Positions 16,740 through 24,978 of a stretch of DNA of 64,000 nucleotides are shown here, piece after piece. The translations under genes were made by a program, and so were the position numbers. The first letter of the stretch is position 1, and the number at the start of each line of letters is the position of its first letter. Source of the DNA: Comamonas testosteroni (GTDB taxonomy: Bacteria; Pseudomonadota; Gammaproteobacteria; Burkholderiales; Burkholderiaceae_C); the NCBI RefSeq assembly GCF_003569915.1, contig NZ_KZ984461.1, positions 1-64,000 of the forward strand, given 5' to 3'. Below the pieces are notes generated by a model. That model was not told the origin of the DNA, searched no databases, and saw only the letters and a program-made list of their open reading frames with translations.

Positions 16740-18081
16740 ATTTCTTGCCTGTGCCCACGCGCGCTGCGTCTTCGAGCCTGTCCACATCGCGCAGCGGCTT
16801 GAACAGCGTCATCCAGCCGCCCACCACGCCCAGCGTGCACAAGCTGCCCAAAATGGCCGCGGGCACCACGCCAAACCACGAGGCACTGCTGCCCGCGCGG
16901 AACTCGCCCAGTTCGTTGGACGAGCCGATGAACAGCATGTTGACCGCATTCACGCGGCCGCGCATATGGTCGGGCGTGGAAAACTGCACCAGCGCGCCGC
17001 GAATATAGACGCTGACCATATCGGCCGCGCCCGCGACGGCCAGCGCCAGCATGGACAGCACAAACCAGTGCGACAGCGCAAACACCAGATTGGCCAGGCC
17101 GAACACGGCCACGGCGGCAAACATCACCTTGCCCACGCGGCGGTTGACGGGGCGGGCGGACAGCCACAGCCCCATGCAGACCTCGCCCACCGCCATGGAC
17201 GAGCGCAGCAGGCCCAGCCCCTGCGGGCCGACCTTGAGCACCTCCTGCGCATACACGGGCAGCAGGGCAATCACACCGCCCAGCAGCACAGCGAACAGAT
17301 CGAGCGAGATCGTGCCCAGAATGATGGGCCGCGTGCGCATGAAATGCACCCCTTCGGCAAAGCGCTGCCACATGGAGCTGCCGTCATCGGCCGCTGCCTT
17401 GATGTTGGCAAACTTGACCGGCACCTGGCTCAGCAGGGCCGTGGCCAGCAGCAGGCCCAGCCCGCACACCGCATAGGTCAGCACACCGCCGCCCAGCGCA
17501 TACAGCAGGCCGCCCAGCACCGGCGCGGCAATGGCCGAGATGCGCATCAGCATGCTGTTCGTCGCCAGCGCCTTGGCCAACTGATCGCGCGCCACGATCT
17601 GCGGCAGCAGGCTTTGCAGCGCCGGCCCGCTGAAGGCGCGGCTGCAGCCAAACAGCACCAGCACCGCATAGATCCAGTGCACATTGTGGGCATGGCTTTC
17701 GGCCAGCAGCCACAGCAGGCCCGAGCACACCGATGCCAGCAGCCAGCTCATGCCCAGCAGGCGCTTGCGGCTCATGCGGTCGCTCAGATCGCCAGCCGGA
17801 ATCAGCAGGCCCATCATGGGCAGAAACTGCGCCAGCCCCACATAGGCCAGCGACAGTGGCTCACGCGTGATGTCATACACCTGCCAGGCCACCACCACGG
17901 CCTGCATCTGCTGGGCAAACATGGCCAGCATGCGCGACAGGACAAACGAGACAAAAGCGCGGTCGCGCAAAGGTGCAACGGAGCGGGTTGCGGGCGTGGG
18001 GGCAGGAGAGGGGCTGGGCAAGGTGAAATCCGGGGCGCGGCCAGTGCACAGAAAGCGGCTGAGACAAAGGCATGGCGGCAA
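16735..18081 (-). CDS. MFS transporter, EntS-like
   Basis: Up to 448 residues with about 12 hydrophobic helices from residue 41 on. Features of the EntS/MFS_3 group: QVYDITREPLSLAYVGLAQF, the cytoplasmic loop GDLSDRMSRKRLL (motif A type), NSMLMRISAIAAPVLGGLLY and DHMRGRVNAVNMLF. EntS exports enterobactin, but many relatives have unknown substrates and no siderophore genes are near. The frame opens at a TTG (18081); the first 35 Pro-rich residues are atypical and a TTG at about 17970 or another internal start may be the real one. Confidence 0.8.
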   Translation of the reverse strand: MPPCLCLSRFLCTGRAPDFTLPSPSPAPTPATRSVAPLRDRAFVSFVLSRMLAMFAQQMQAVVVAWQVYDITREPLSLAYVGLAQFLPMMGLLIPAGDLSDRMSRKRLLGMSWLLASVCSGLLWLLAESHAHNVHWIYAVLVLFGCSRAFSGPALQSLLPQIVARDQLAKALATNSMLMRISAIAAPVLGGLLYALGGGVLTYAVCGLGLLLATALLSQVPVKFANIKAAADDGSSMWQRFAEGVHFMRTRPIILGTISLDLFAVLLGGVIALLPVYAQEVLKVGPQGLGLLRSSMAVGEVCMGLWLSARPVNRRVGKVMFAAVAVFGLANLVFALSHWFVLSMLALAVAGAADMVSVYIRGALVQFSTPDHMRGRVNAVNMLFIGSSNELGEFRAGSSASWFGVVPAAILGSLCTLGVVGGWMTLFKPLRDVDRLEDAARVGTGKKS

Positions 18082-18355
18082 GAAAAGTCAGACAGCGAAG
18101 TATCTGCGATCAGCCACTTTCCTGCAGTGAAGTCGGGTGCATGAGCATTCACTGACAGGCTTTGGCGCGTGACGCTGAGAGCGGCCTCCGTCAGGGAGTT
18201 CCTTGAAGTCAAAAAACGTATTTGTTAAAAAATGTTTACCGACGAGGGCATGCGATTCTTTCCCACAAGTGAAGAAACGACGACGGGCCACCATAGCAGC
18301 AAGACACAACAAATTGCGTGCTGTGGGTAGCGCGCCCCATTAAGGAGTCGTCATC

Positions 18356-18703
18356 ATGTCCATGCTTTCGATGCAGTACGCAGGAACTCTTCTGGGCCGC
18401 GAAGCCGTTATTGAATTCCCGGACAGCCGTGCTGAAGTTCGTTACACCGCCAAGGGCCAGATGCGCTGGCGTGTGGTGGACTCACAGGGCAATGTCTCCG
18501 AAGGCTGCGAAAAGCTCAGCTACCTGCAACTCAGCGACCATCTGCACTTCCTCAACTGGATCGAGAAAACCGGCTTCACCGTCAGCCAGGTCATCGATTC
18601 AGCCAAGGGTACGGTGCAGGCCTTCTGGTCCTATGCCGACGAGCAGTGTGAAACCGGCCACCGCTCCTCCATGTTTGTCGAAGGCAACTTCCGTCTGCGC
18701 TGA
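18356..18703 (+). CDS. MoaF-like calycin-fold protein
   Basis: 115 residues, ATG 18356 behind a good ribosome-binding site (AAGGAG 8 bases upstream). The pattern of alternating beta strands, with LRYLQLSDHLHFLNWIEKTG-like core (residues about 55-75: LSYLQLSDHLHFLNWIE) and FTVSQVIDSAKGTVQAFWSY, resembles the single-domain MoaF/lipocalin-like barrels, small proteins that bind hydrophobic or aromatic ligands. No partner gene is adjacent. It is monocistronic, ended by a strong terminator at 18796. Family call is by eye and moderately secure; the function is unknown. Confidence 0.6.
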   Translation: MSMLSMQYAGTLLGREAVIEFPDSRAEVRYTAKGQMRWRVVDSQGNVSEGCEKLSYLQLSDHLHFLNWIEKTGFTVSQVIDSAKGTVQAFWSYADEQCETGHRSSMFVEGNFRLR

Positions 18704-18795
18704 AAAGTTCTCAATTCCAGTCGTCGCCCATGCCCAGCGGTGTGAGCGGCCACTGAACCGGGTGCTAGTGTGTTAGGTCAGTGTCTCTCCTCTCT

Positions 18796-18824
18796 AGCCG
18801 GCTTACCCAGCCGGCTTTTTTTTG
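18796..18824 (+). terminator. Rho-independent terminator after the MoaF-like gene
   Basis: AGCCGGCT, short loop TACCC, AGCCGGCT and eight T residues (18816-18823). Confidence 0.9.
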
Positions 18825-19100
18825 GCCGTGAAACATCGAGCGGTTGATTTCGCACTGCGTATTTTTTGATCGCGGAACCTCGCCCCAGGTTTCATGCGGG
18901 TTTGCCAGCATCCATGGCAGCTTGTCCACAGGACGGCCCACAGCAGCTGGGTATAACTTTACAAATGGCGATAGAGCCGGTTTATGGCTCGCTTGCTCGT
19001 GCAAGTGGCTGTCATCAAACGGTAATTTTGGAGGTCCTGCTGCGCAATGTCTGCGCAGTCGCTTTGTTGTAGGCGGCGTGAAACATCACCGGTGGACGCA
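18825..19100. other. Structured intergenic stretch, possible small RNA
   Basis: The region between the terminators has no credible gene. An imperfect direct repeat of about 22 bases built on GTGAAACATC occurs at 18828 and 19078, exactly 250 bases apart. It also has small hairpins, the clearest CTGCGCA (19040-19046) / TGCGCAG (19052-19058), and a TATAAC box at 18952 that could be a -10 element but lacks a well-spaced -35. With the terminator at 19101 it could encode a plus-strand small RNA. Confidence 0.25.
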
Positions 19101-19127
19101 AAAAAGCCGACCCGAGGTCGGCTTTAT
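19101..19127. terminator. Bidirectional terminator downstream of the META/DUF4377 gene
   Basis: AAGCCGACC / GGTCGGCTT around CGA, with a T tract on both strands (AAAAAA at 19100-19105 and TTTATTT at 19122-19128). It lies 21 bases past the minus-strand stop codon at 19148. Confidence 0.8.
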
Positions 19128-19147
19128 TTGGGCAACGGTCACATGGC

Positions 19148-19972
19148 TTATTTGCGTGGTGTCTCGATGGACGAGCTGACCACCATGTCCAGCACATAGG
19201 CGAAGCTCGAAGCATCGGCTGGCACGTTCTGGCGCTTGAAGCGGTTGATGCGCAAGACGTTGCTCACACCGGCTTCATGCTTGTAGCCCTCGATCTCGTC
19301 GTAGAAATGTTCCCACTGGCCGGTAAAGGTCTTCACACCGTTGTCGGCATAGCGGATCTCGCGAACCTGCAGGCACTGCGCATCCTTCATCACGCCATGG
19401 GTGCAGGCTTTGCGCTGGGGGCCGACTTCCAGGAAGATGCGCTCGGGAGCGCCGCCGTACTGCGTCTGGGCCGTGGGGCGGCCCTGCAACTGCCAGCGTG
19501 TGCCGTCGATGAACTGCACGGTCAGGCGGGGCTGCTCGGCAGGGCTGCTGCCCAGCTGCACATTCCATTGCTTGCTGGTAGGCAGAATGCGCGCCACTTT
19601 CTGCTCCAGCATCATCAGCTGGTTGTCATTGCAGGCGCGCAGCGTGCTCATGGGCTTTTGGATGTTCAGACGCTGACCATCGACGCTATAGCCTGCGGAC
19701 AGCATGTTGCACAGGTTCTTGACCACGGCGCGCTGCTCGACAAAGTCCAGCTCGATGGCGTTATGCGTGGAGTTGATGAACCAGGTCTGATCTTCTGCGC
19801 CGGCGGGGGTGAACGCCTGCTGCAGCTTCCAGTGGTAGGCGGTCAGAGAGGTCGCATCTCCTGCAGGGCCACTGGGGCCGGGCTTGCTGACGCCACCCGC
19901 ACCTGTGGTTCCGCAGGCGGCAAGCGTTACGGAGGCGATCACGGGGAGGCACCAGGTCCAGCGAAATTTCAT
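19148..19972 (-). CDS. META and DUF4377 domain lipoprotein
   Basis: 274 residues from ATG 19972, which has AAGGA at the right distance. A type II signal peptide ends in the lipobox LAAC with Cys20. A META domain (the HslJ-type fold) covers about 40-165 and a DUF4377 domain about 180-265, with CLQVREIRY, GQWEHFYDEIEGYKHEAG and LRINRFK as markers. HslJ-type proteins are linked to novobiocin or heat stress resistance in E. coli, but this two-domain form is uncharacterised. It is divergent from the DUF2242 lipoprotein gene. Confidence 0.8.
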   Translation of the reverse strand: MKFRWTWCLPVIASVTLAACGTTGAGGVSKPGPSGPAGDATSLTAYHWKLQQAFTPAGAEDQTWFINSTHNAIELDFVEQRAVVKNLCNMLSAGYSVDGQRLNIQKPMSTLRACNDNQLMMLEQKVARILPTSKQWNVQLGSSPAEQPRLTVQFIDGTRWQLQGRPTAQTQYGGAPERIFLEVGPQRKACTHGVMKDAQCLQVREIRYADNGVKTFTGQWEHFYDEIEGYKHEAGVSNVLRINRFKRQNVPADASSFAYVLDMVVSSSIETPRK

Positions 19973-20273
19973 GAGTGTTCCTTCAAGATGTATAAAAAAG
20001 CGTTCTGCTGCGTCGGAGTCGGCTTGCCGCCGACAGTTCCCGAAAACGGAGCGGGCGCGCGCAGAACTATCCCATGTCGGGGGGCTCAAACCATAACCGA
20101 CGATGGTCACTTCATACAGGAGTTGAATGAAAAGTGTGTCAGCTTATGCAGCAGATGGCATGTCCGCAGCTTGTAAAGATGGCAAAAATACGTTGAGCGG
20201 TGTGGGCGGGGTCCGGCAGCGGCTCGCCAAGCTGCTACGCTTGGCTTTGCGGTCAATGCATCAAGGAGGTTTT

Positions 20274-20840
20274 GTGCGCGCAGGTGGAGTTGTTTTGTCG
20301 AAAGCGGGTGGTTGGCGTCTGGGGGTGATTGGCGTGCTGGCAGTGCTTTTGAGTGCATGCGCATCGCACTCGGAGCAGAAAATTCCCCTGCAGGAGAGTT
20401 TTGACTCCAGCGCCACGTTCTCGCGCGGCTTTGACGCAACGCCTGCCCGCACTTGCGAGGCGGCTCGCCGTGCCTTGCTGAGCCAGGGCTATATCGCCAC
20501 GGCCAAGACGCAGGAGCTGATCGAGGGCCGCAAGAACTTCCAGCCCAATCCCGAAACCAATCTGGAAATCAACTTCCGCGTGGTCTGTGTGCCGCAGACC
20601 AGCGATGGTCAGGTCAGTCTGGGGTTTGCCACGGCCCTGCAGGACCGCTACGCGCTCAAGAAAAGCGCCAGCTCGGCCAGCGTGGGCGTGGGGGCACTGG
20701 GTTCTCTCTCGCTGCCTTTTGCCTCCAGCAGCGATTCACTGGTCAAGGTGGGTAGTGAAACCGTGGCGGTGCGCAGCTTCTACGACAGCTTTTTCGAGCT
20801 GGTGGAAAGCTATCTGAAGCAAGACAAGGAAACGCCTTGA
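20274..20840 (+). CDS. DUF2242-type lipoprotein
   Basis: 188 residues from GTG 20274, chosen because AAGGAGG (20263-20269) lies 4 bases before it and it places a normal lipoprotein signal at the N-terminus, with lipobox LSAC and Cys29. An upstream in-frame ATG at 20127 also has an AGGAG, but would put about 50 extra residues ahead of the signal. The mature part has ARTCEAARRALLSQGYIA and a Cys in FRVVCVP, matching the DUF2242 family of betaproteobacterial envelope proteins. No function is known. A strong bidirectional terminator follows. Confidence 0.7.
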   Translation: MRAGGVVLSKAGGWRLGVIGVLAVLLSACASHSEQKIPLQESFDSSATFSRGFDATPARTCEAARRALLSQGYIATAKTQELIEGRKNFQPNPETNLEINFRVVCVPQTSDGQVSLGFATALQDRYALKKSASSASVGVGALGSLSLPFASSSDSLVKVGSETVAVRSFYDSFFELVESYLKQDKETP

Positions 20841-20869
20841 AGTCCTGGATTGATAAGCCTCGAGACTTC

Positions 20870-20925
20870 TGAAAAGATAGCAAAAAGCGGCATCGGGATG
20901 GACTCCCGAATGCCGCTTTTTGGAT
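20870..20925. terminator. Bidirectional terminator carrying the hairpin-repeat box (copy P)
   Basis: AGATAGC at 20875, then AAAAAGCGGCATCGGGA (20882-20898), loop TGGAC, TCCCGAATGCCGCTTTTT (20904-20921). The 17-bp stem has one mismatch or fewer and T runs both ways, serving the convergent DUF2242 and M23 genes. Confidence 0.9.
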
Positions 20926-20936
20926 GGCAATGATGC

Positions 20937-21785
20937 TTAGATGAACAGCGCCGGGTCCACCATGGCGCGGTTGAGCATCACGCTCCAGTGCAGGTGCGGG
21001 CCGGTCACGCGGCCAGTGGCACCCACCTTGCAGAAGGCTTCGCCCGTTTTGATGTCATCACCCACCTTGCAGTCCATCTGGCTCAGGTGACAGTACATGC
21101 TCAGCAGGCCGCCGCCATGGTCCAGCCAGACTGTGCCACCGTTGAAGAAATATTCGCCCACATCGATGACCTTGCCCGGCAGAGGTGCCTTGACGGGCGT
21201 GCCTGTGGGCGCGGCAATGTCCATGCCGCTGTGCGGATTGCGGGACTGGCCGTTGAAGACGCGGCGCAGGCCAAAGCTGCTGGAGCGCCTGCCCGGCACC
21301 GGCACCTGCATGCGCAGGTTGGGCGCCAGCGGCAGGGGCTGAATCATGCTGGTCATCACGGTCTTGAGGTGGGCCGCCTCACGCTCGTATCGGGCATTGT
21401 CTTCGGGTGAGAGGTCCACGGTCTTGGGCGAGACCTTGAGGCGTTGCTCCACATACTTCTTGTCCTGCACGCTCAGCAGCTTCTCGCGTGTCTGGCCATC
21501 GGCTTCGACCTGCAGGCGGTATTCACCGGGCGCGGTGGACAGCGGAATGCCCACGATGGCCGTCCACTCGATCATGTCGCCCAGCACCAGAGCAGGCGCA
21601 TCGTTGTAGCTGAGTTTGGGGCGCGCAGACGCAGGGCCCAGCGAGAGGCGAGCCACGCCGCCGGGCACGCGGCTGTCCATGGGCCACAGCTGCGCCTCTG
21701 GCTTGGCCCAGGCGGGCAGGGCGGCCGCACCGCTGGCAAGACCGATCCATTGCAGCAGACGGCGTCTTTCAAGAGCAGTTTTCAT
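20937..21785 (-). CDS. Exported M23-family (LytM) metallopeptidase
   Basis: 282 residues. The N-terminus MKTALERRRLLQWIGLASG resembles a twin-arginine signal with cleavage after PAWA. The peptidase domain at about 165-280 has all zinc ligands: H185 and D189 of NPHSGMD, H233 of YCHLS and H264/H266 of GPHLHW. So, unlike NlpD, it is predicted to be an active endopeptidase cutting peptidoglycan cross-links. The preceding 160 residues form an N-terminal domain seen in relatives with an Ig-like fold. ATG 21785 is used; ATG 21791 is equally possible. Confidence 0.85.
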   Translation of the reverse strand: MKTALERRRLLQWIGLASGAAALPAWAKPEAQLWPMDSRVPGGVARLSLGPASARPKLSYNDAPALVLGDMIEWTAIVGIPLSTAPGEYRLQVEADGQTREKLLSVQDKKYVEQRLKVSPKTVDLSPEDNARYEREAAHLKTVMTSMIQPLPLAPNLRMQVPVPGRRSSSFGLRRVFNGQSRNPHSGMDIAAPTGTPVKAPLPGKVIDVGEYFFNGGTVWLDHGGGLLSMYCHLSQMDCKVGDDIKTGEAFCKVGATGRVTGPHLHWSVMLNRAMVDPALFI

Positions 21786-21904
21786 GGTCATCTTTGGGAT
21801 AAAAAAGGCTTGGAGCCTAGATACATAAAGCGCATGCTGATACAGGAGCCATAGCATGCGCATGCCAGCCAACCGAGGGAAATTACCCAGTCAAAGTGTC
21901 AATT

Positions 21905-21924
21905 TGTCCATAGATCTATGGACA
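21905..21924. promoter_or_regulatory. Perfect 20-bp palindrome upstream of the MBL/FAD cluster
   Basis: TGTCCATAGATCTATGGACA is exactly self-complementary over 20 bases. It lies about 97 bases before the MBL start and about 120 bases before the divergent M23 gene. Its length and symmetry resemble lux-box-type operators, and a LuxR-type regulator is encoded at the end of the same cluster. Binding is inferred. Confidence 0.55.
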
Positions 21925-22020
21925 GACACTGCCCGGTGCTTTGCCGAAACTAGGTTTGTCGCGGATCAAGAAGAGGGCTCAACCCACTGATCCGGTTCAT
22001 CTGGATTCAAGGAGTACACC

Positions 22021-22980
22021 ATGGCAAAGCCTTTTGCATCGTCGGCCGACACAGCGGCCAAAAAAGAAACCCTGGAAATTCTGGCCGACGGCGTCTATGC
22101 GCTCACGGCTGAAGGCGACCCCAATGTGGGCGCTTTTGAAGGCGAAGACTTCATCGTCGCCATCGAGGCCCGCGCCACCCCCGCAGCCGCGCGTGACTGG
22201 CTGGTCAAGCTGCGCGAGCACACTCAAAAACCCGTCAAATACCTGATCCTGACCCACTACCACGCGGTGCGCGTGCTGGGCGCATCGGCCTTCGATGCCG
22301 AGCACATCATCGCCAGCGAGACCACGCGCAAGCTGATCGAAGAGCGCGGCAAGCAGGACTGGGACAGTGAATATGGCCGCATGCCCCGCCTGTTCAAGGA
22401 GCCTGAAGGCATTCCCGGCCTGACCTGGCCCACCGAGACATTCGACACCCACTACGAAATCGATCTGGGCGGCAATCGCGGCAAGCTGGATCTGCGTTTT
22501 GAAGGCCGTGGCCACACGGCGGGCGACATCATCGTCTGGCACGAAAAGACCAAGACCATGTTTGCGGGCGATCTGGTGGAGGCCGAAGCGGCGCTGTATA
22601 CCGGCGACGCCTTCCACATGGACTGGGCCAGCAAGACGCTGGACAACCTCAAGAAGTACCGAGCCGAGTTCATCATCGGCGGACGCGGTGCCGTGGCCAA
22701 GGGCACGGCGGCCACCGATGCCGCCATCGAGCAGACCCGCGAATTCCTGCAGGGCATGATCGACAACGTGGGCGCGGTGCACAAGCGCGGCGGCACGCTC
22801 AAGGAGGCGTTTGAAGCCACCCATGCGGCGCTGGGCCCCAAGTTTGGCCGCTGGCCCATCTTCGAGCACTGCCTGCCGTTTGACGTGCAGCGCCTGTGGG
22901 ACGAATTTGACGGTGTGGACTGGCCTCGCATCTGGACGGCAGAGCGTGACCAGGAAGTTTGGGCTCAACTGCAAGGATGA
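22021..22980 (+). CDS. Metallo-beta-lactamase-fold hydrolase with altered metal motif
   Basis: 319 residues, ATG 22021 after AAGGAG. An MBL fold is shown by LTHYH (77-81), GRGHTAGD with H165 and FAGD with D184. The canonical HxHxDH reads HYHAVR: the two ligands of the second metal site (D83, H84) are Val and Arg. A two-zinc hydrolase is therefore unlikely, and the protein may bind one metal or act differently. It overlaps into a tight three-gene operon with a flavin monooxygenase and a DUF2783 protein, suggesting a shared catabolic pathway, perhaps opening or hydrolysing a ring-oxidation product. Confidence 0.8.
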   Translation: MAKPFASSADTAAKKETLEILADGVYALTAEGDPNVGAFEGEDFIVAIEARATPAAARDWLVKLREHTQKPVKYLILTHYHAVRVLGASAFDAEHIIASETTRKLIEERGKQDWDSEYGRMPRLFKEPEGIPGLTWPTETFDTHYEIDLGGNRGKLDLRFEGRGHTAGDIIVWHEKTKTMFAGDLVEAEAALYTGDAFHMDWASKTLDNLKKYRAEFIIGGRGAVAKGTAATDAAIEQTREFLQGMIDNVGAVHKRGGTLKEAFEATHAALGPKFGRWPIFEHCLPFDVQRLWDEFDGVDWPRIWTAERDQEVWAQLQG

Positions 22981-22985
22981 ACATC

Positions 22986-24626
22986 ATGGCCAATACAGCA
23001 AATGTGAATGCAGGATTGGCCCCACAGCCCACCACGCACCATCGTGGTGTGCCTGTGTGGCGCCATATCGGAGCCAAGGCTGCGCCAGCGACTGCCGGTG
23101 TGGAGCATGCCCCTGTCGTGGTGGTGGGTGCTGGCCCCGTAGGGCTGGCCATGGCGCTGGACCTGGGGCGGCGCGGTCACCGGGTGCTGGTCATCAGCAA
23201 GTTTGACTTCATTCCCGGCGGCTCCAAGGCGATCTGCTTTTCCAAGCGCTCGCTGGACATTCTCGATCGTCTGGGGGTGGGTCAGGAACTGCTGCAAAAA
23301 GGCGTGACCTGGAATGTGGGCAAGGTCTTCTGGGGTGACCGCGAAGAGCCGGTCTACCAGTTCGACATGCTGCCCGTGAAGGACCAGCAGTACCCGGGTT
23401 TCATCAATCTCCAGCAGTACTACGTGGAAGACGCGCTGCTGCAGGCGCTGGAGAAGCTGCCCAATGTGGAGTTGCGCATGGGCCAGCAGATCGAGGCCGT
23501 GCGCAACCTGCCCGATCACGCCGAGCTGGATGTGCTGGCCGGCGAGCAGCGCTACCAGATCAACACAGACTGGCTGATTGCCTGCGACGGTAGCAAATCC
23601 ACCGTGCGCAACCTTATGGGCCTGGACTTTGATGGCCGCGTGTTCGAGGAAAACTTCCTCATCGCCGACATCCGCATGGAGCAGGAACGCCCGGCAGAGC
23701 GCTGCTTCTGGTTTGACCCGCCGTTCAACCCCGGTCAGTCCGCGCTGATGCACCGCCAGCCTGATGGTGTGTGGCGGTTGGACTTCCAGCTGGGCTGGGG
23801 CATTGACCGCCAAGCCTGCGTGCAGCCCGAAAACGTGGAGCGCTACGTGCGCGCCATGCTGGGCCCGGACGTGCAGTTCACCGAAGAGTGGTACAGCATC
23901 TACACCTTCCAGTGCCGCCGCATGAGCCGCTTTGTGCATGGCCGCGTGCTGTTTGCGGGCGACAGCGCCCATCTGGTCTCGCCTTTCGGTGCGCGCGGTT
24001 GCAACGGCGGCTTTGCCGATATCGACAACCTGGGCTGGAAGCTGGACCTGGTGCTGCGCGGCGAAGCGCGCGAGGCGCTGCTGGAGAGCTATAACGACGA
24101 GGCCATCACCACGGCGGACGAGAACATCCTCAACTCCACGCGCTCCACCGACTTTCTGACCCCCAAGACCACGGCCAGCAAGGCGTTCCGGGATGCGGTG
24201 CTAGAGCTGGCGTCCACCGAAGCGTTTGCGCGCCCCTTCGTCAACTCCGGGCGACTGTCCACGGCCATTCACTACCCGCAAAGCAGCTTGAACACGCCCG
24301 ATGCTCAAGAGTGGAATGGCGGCGTAGCCCCTGGTTCGCCTGCGCTCGATGCTCCTGTTAACGGAGCATGGCTGCTGCCGCATCTGGGCGGTCGCTTTGT
24401 GCTGCTGGCCAATGGCTGGACGCAGAGCGTGCCTGCCGATGTGGAGCTGGTCGATATCGCGCAATGGCAGGGCGATTTGAGCCTGCTGAAGTCGCGCTAT
24501 GCGCTGCAAAGCGGCAGCGGCTATCTGATTCGCCCCGACCACTACGTAGCAGCGCGCTGGCAGTCGCCCGTGTCCGCCGCCGCCGTGCAGGCCAGCGTGG
24601 CCCGTGCCAAAGGAGTGCAGCAATGA
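22986..24626 (+). CDS. FAD-dependent aromatic-ring-type monooxygenase
   Basis: 546 residues, ATG 22986 with AAGGA 9 bases upstream. A class A flavoprotein hydroxylase: dinucleotide-binding VVVVGAGPVGLAMALDLG (G48, G50, G53), the DG motif LIACDGSKSTVRNLMG, and the FAD-ribityl GD motif VLFAGDSAHLVSPFGARGCN. It most resembles MhpA/PobA-like hydroxylases of phenolic acids, but the exact substrate is unknown. In GARGCNGGF the usual GLNSG is altered, as in a subgroup of these enzymes. The C-terminal 120 residues form a thioredoxin-like domain common to the large hydroxylases. Its stop overlaps the next gene (ATGA). Confidence 0.85.
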   Translation: MANTANVNAGLAPQPTTHHRGVPVWRHIGAKAAPATAGVEHAPVVVVGAGPVGLAMALDLGRRGHRVLVISKFDFIPGGSKAICFSKRSLDILDRLGVGQELLQKGVTWNVGKVFWGDREEPVYQFDMLPVKDQQYPGFINLQQYYVEDALLQALEKLPNVELRMGQQIEAVRNLPDHAELDVLAGEQRYQINTDWLIACDGSKSTVRNLMGLDFDGRVFEENFLIADIRMEQERPAERCFWFDPPFNPGQSALMHRQPDGVWRLDFQLGWGIDRQACVQPENVERYVRAMLGPDVQFTEEWYSIYTFQCRRMSRFVHGRVLFAGDSAHLVSPFGARGCNGGFADIDNLGWKLDLVLRGEAREALLESYNDEAITTADENILNSTRSTDFLTPKTTASKAFRDAVLELASTEAFARPFVNSGRLSTAIHYPQSSLNTPDAQEWNGGVAPGSPALDAPVNGAWLLPHLGGRFVLLANGWTQSVPADVELVDIAQWQGDLSLLKSRYALQSGSGYLIRPDHYVAARWQSPVSAAAVQASVARAKGVQQ

Positions 24627-24835
24627 GCCAGTTGATTCGTGAACCCAATCTGGACCATGTGGACGATGTGTACCAGCAATTGCTGCAGATGCACGAAGGC
24701 CTGGACGAGGCGCAAAGTCTCAAGGTCTGCGCGCGGCTGATTCTGGCGCTGTCCAACCATATTGGCAGCAGCGCCGTGGTGATCGAAGCCATCACCATGG
24801 CTCGCGGCGGCGCGGCCCCGCAAGCTGCCGCCTGA
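24623..24835 (+). CDS. DUF2783-family small protein
   Basis: 70 residues, starting at ATG 24623 that overlaps the monooxygenase stop by 4 bases, with AAGGAG 8 bases upstream. DUF2783 pattern: LDHVDDVYQQLLQMHEGLD, then AQSLKVCARLILALSNHIG and VVIEAI. The protein is small, acidic and all-helical. I recall DUF2783 genes repeatedly sitting next to FAD monooxygenases, so it is probably an accessory or stabilising subunit; no activity is known. Confidence 0.75.
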   Translation: MSQLIREPNLDHVDDVYQQLLQMHEGLDEAQSLKVCARLILALSNHIGSSAVVIEAITMARGGAAPQAAA

Positions 24836-24978
24836 CTGGTTCTAGGAAGACACCAGCCTGCCCATGGCAAGCCCCATGGGCAGGCTGGCAGCGATGCGCT
24901 ATTCTTTGCCAGATATTCCTAAGGCCGTGAATTGCAGGGACTGCCTGCTGTTTGCGACCCAGCAAAGCGAGACAAGCC

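Noticed and set aside
18866..19072. A 68-codon frame between two terminators
   Set aside because: The start has no ribosome-binding site and the residues show no pattern; hairpins in the same stretch fit an RNA better.
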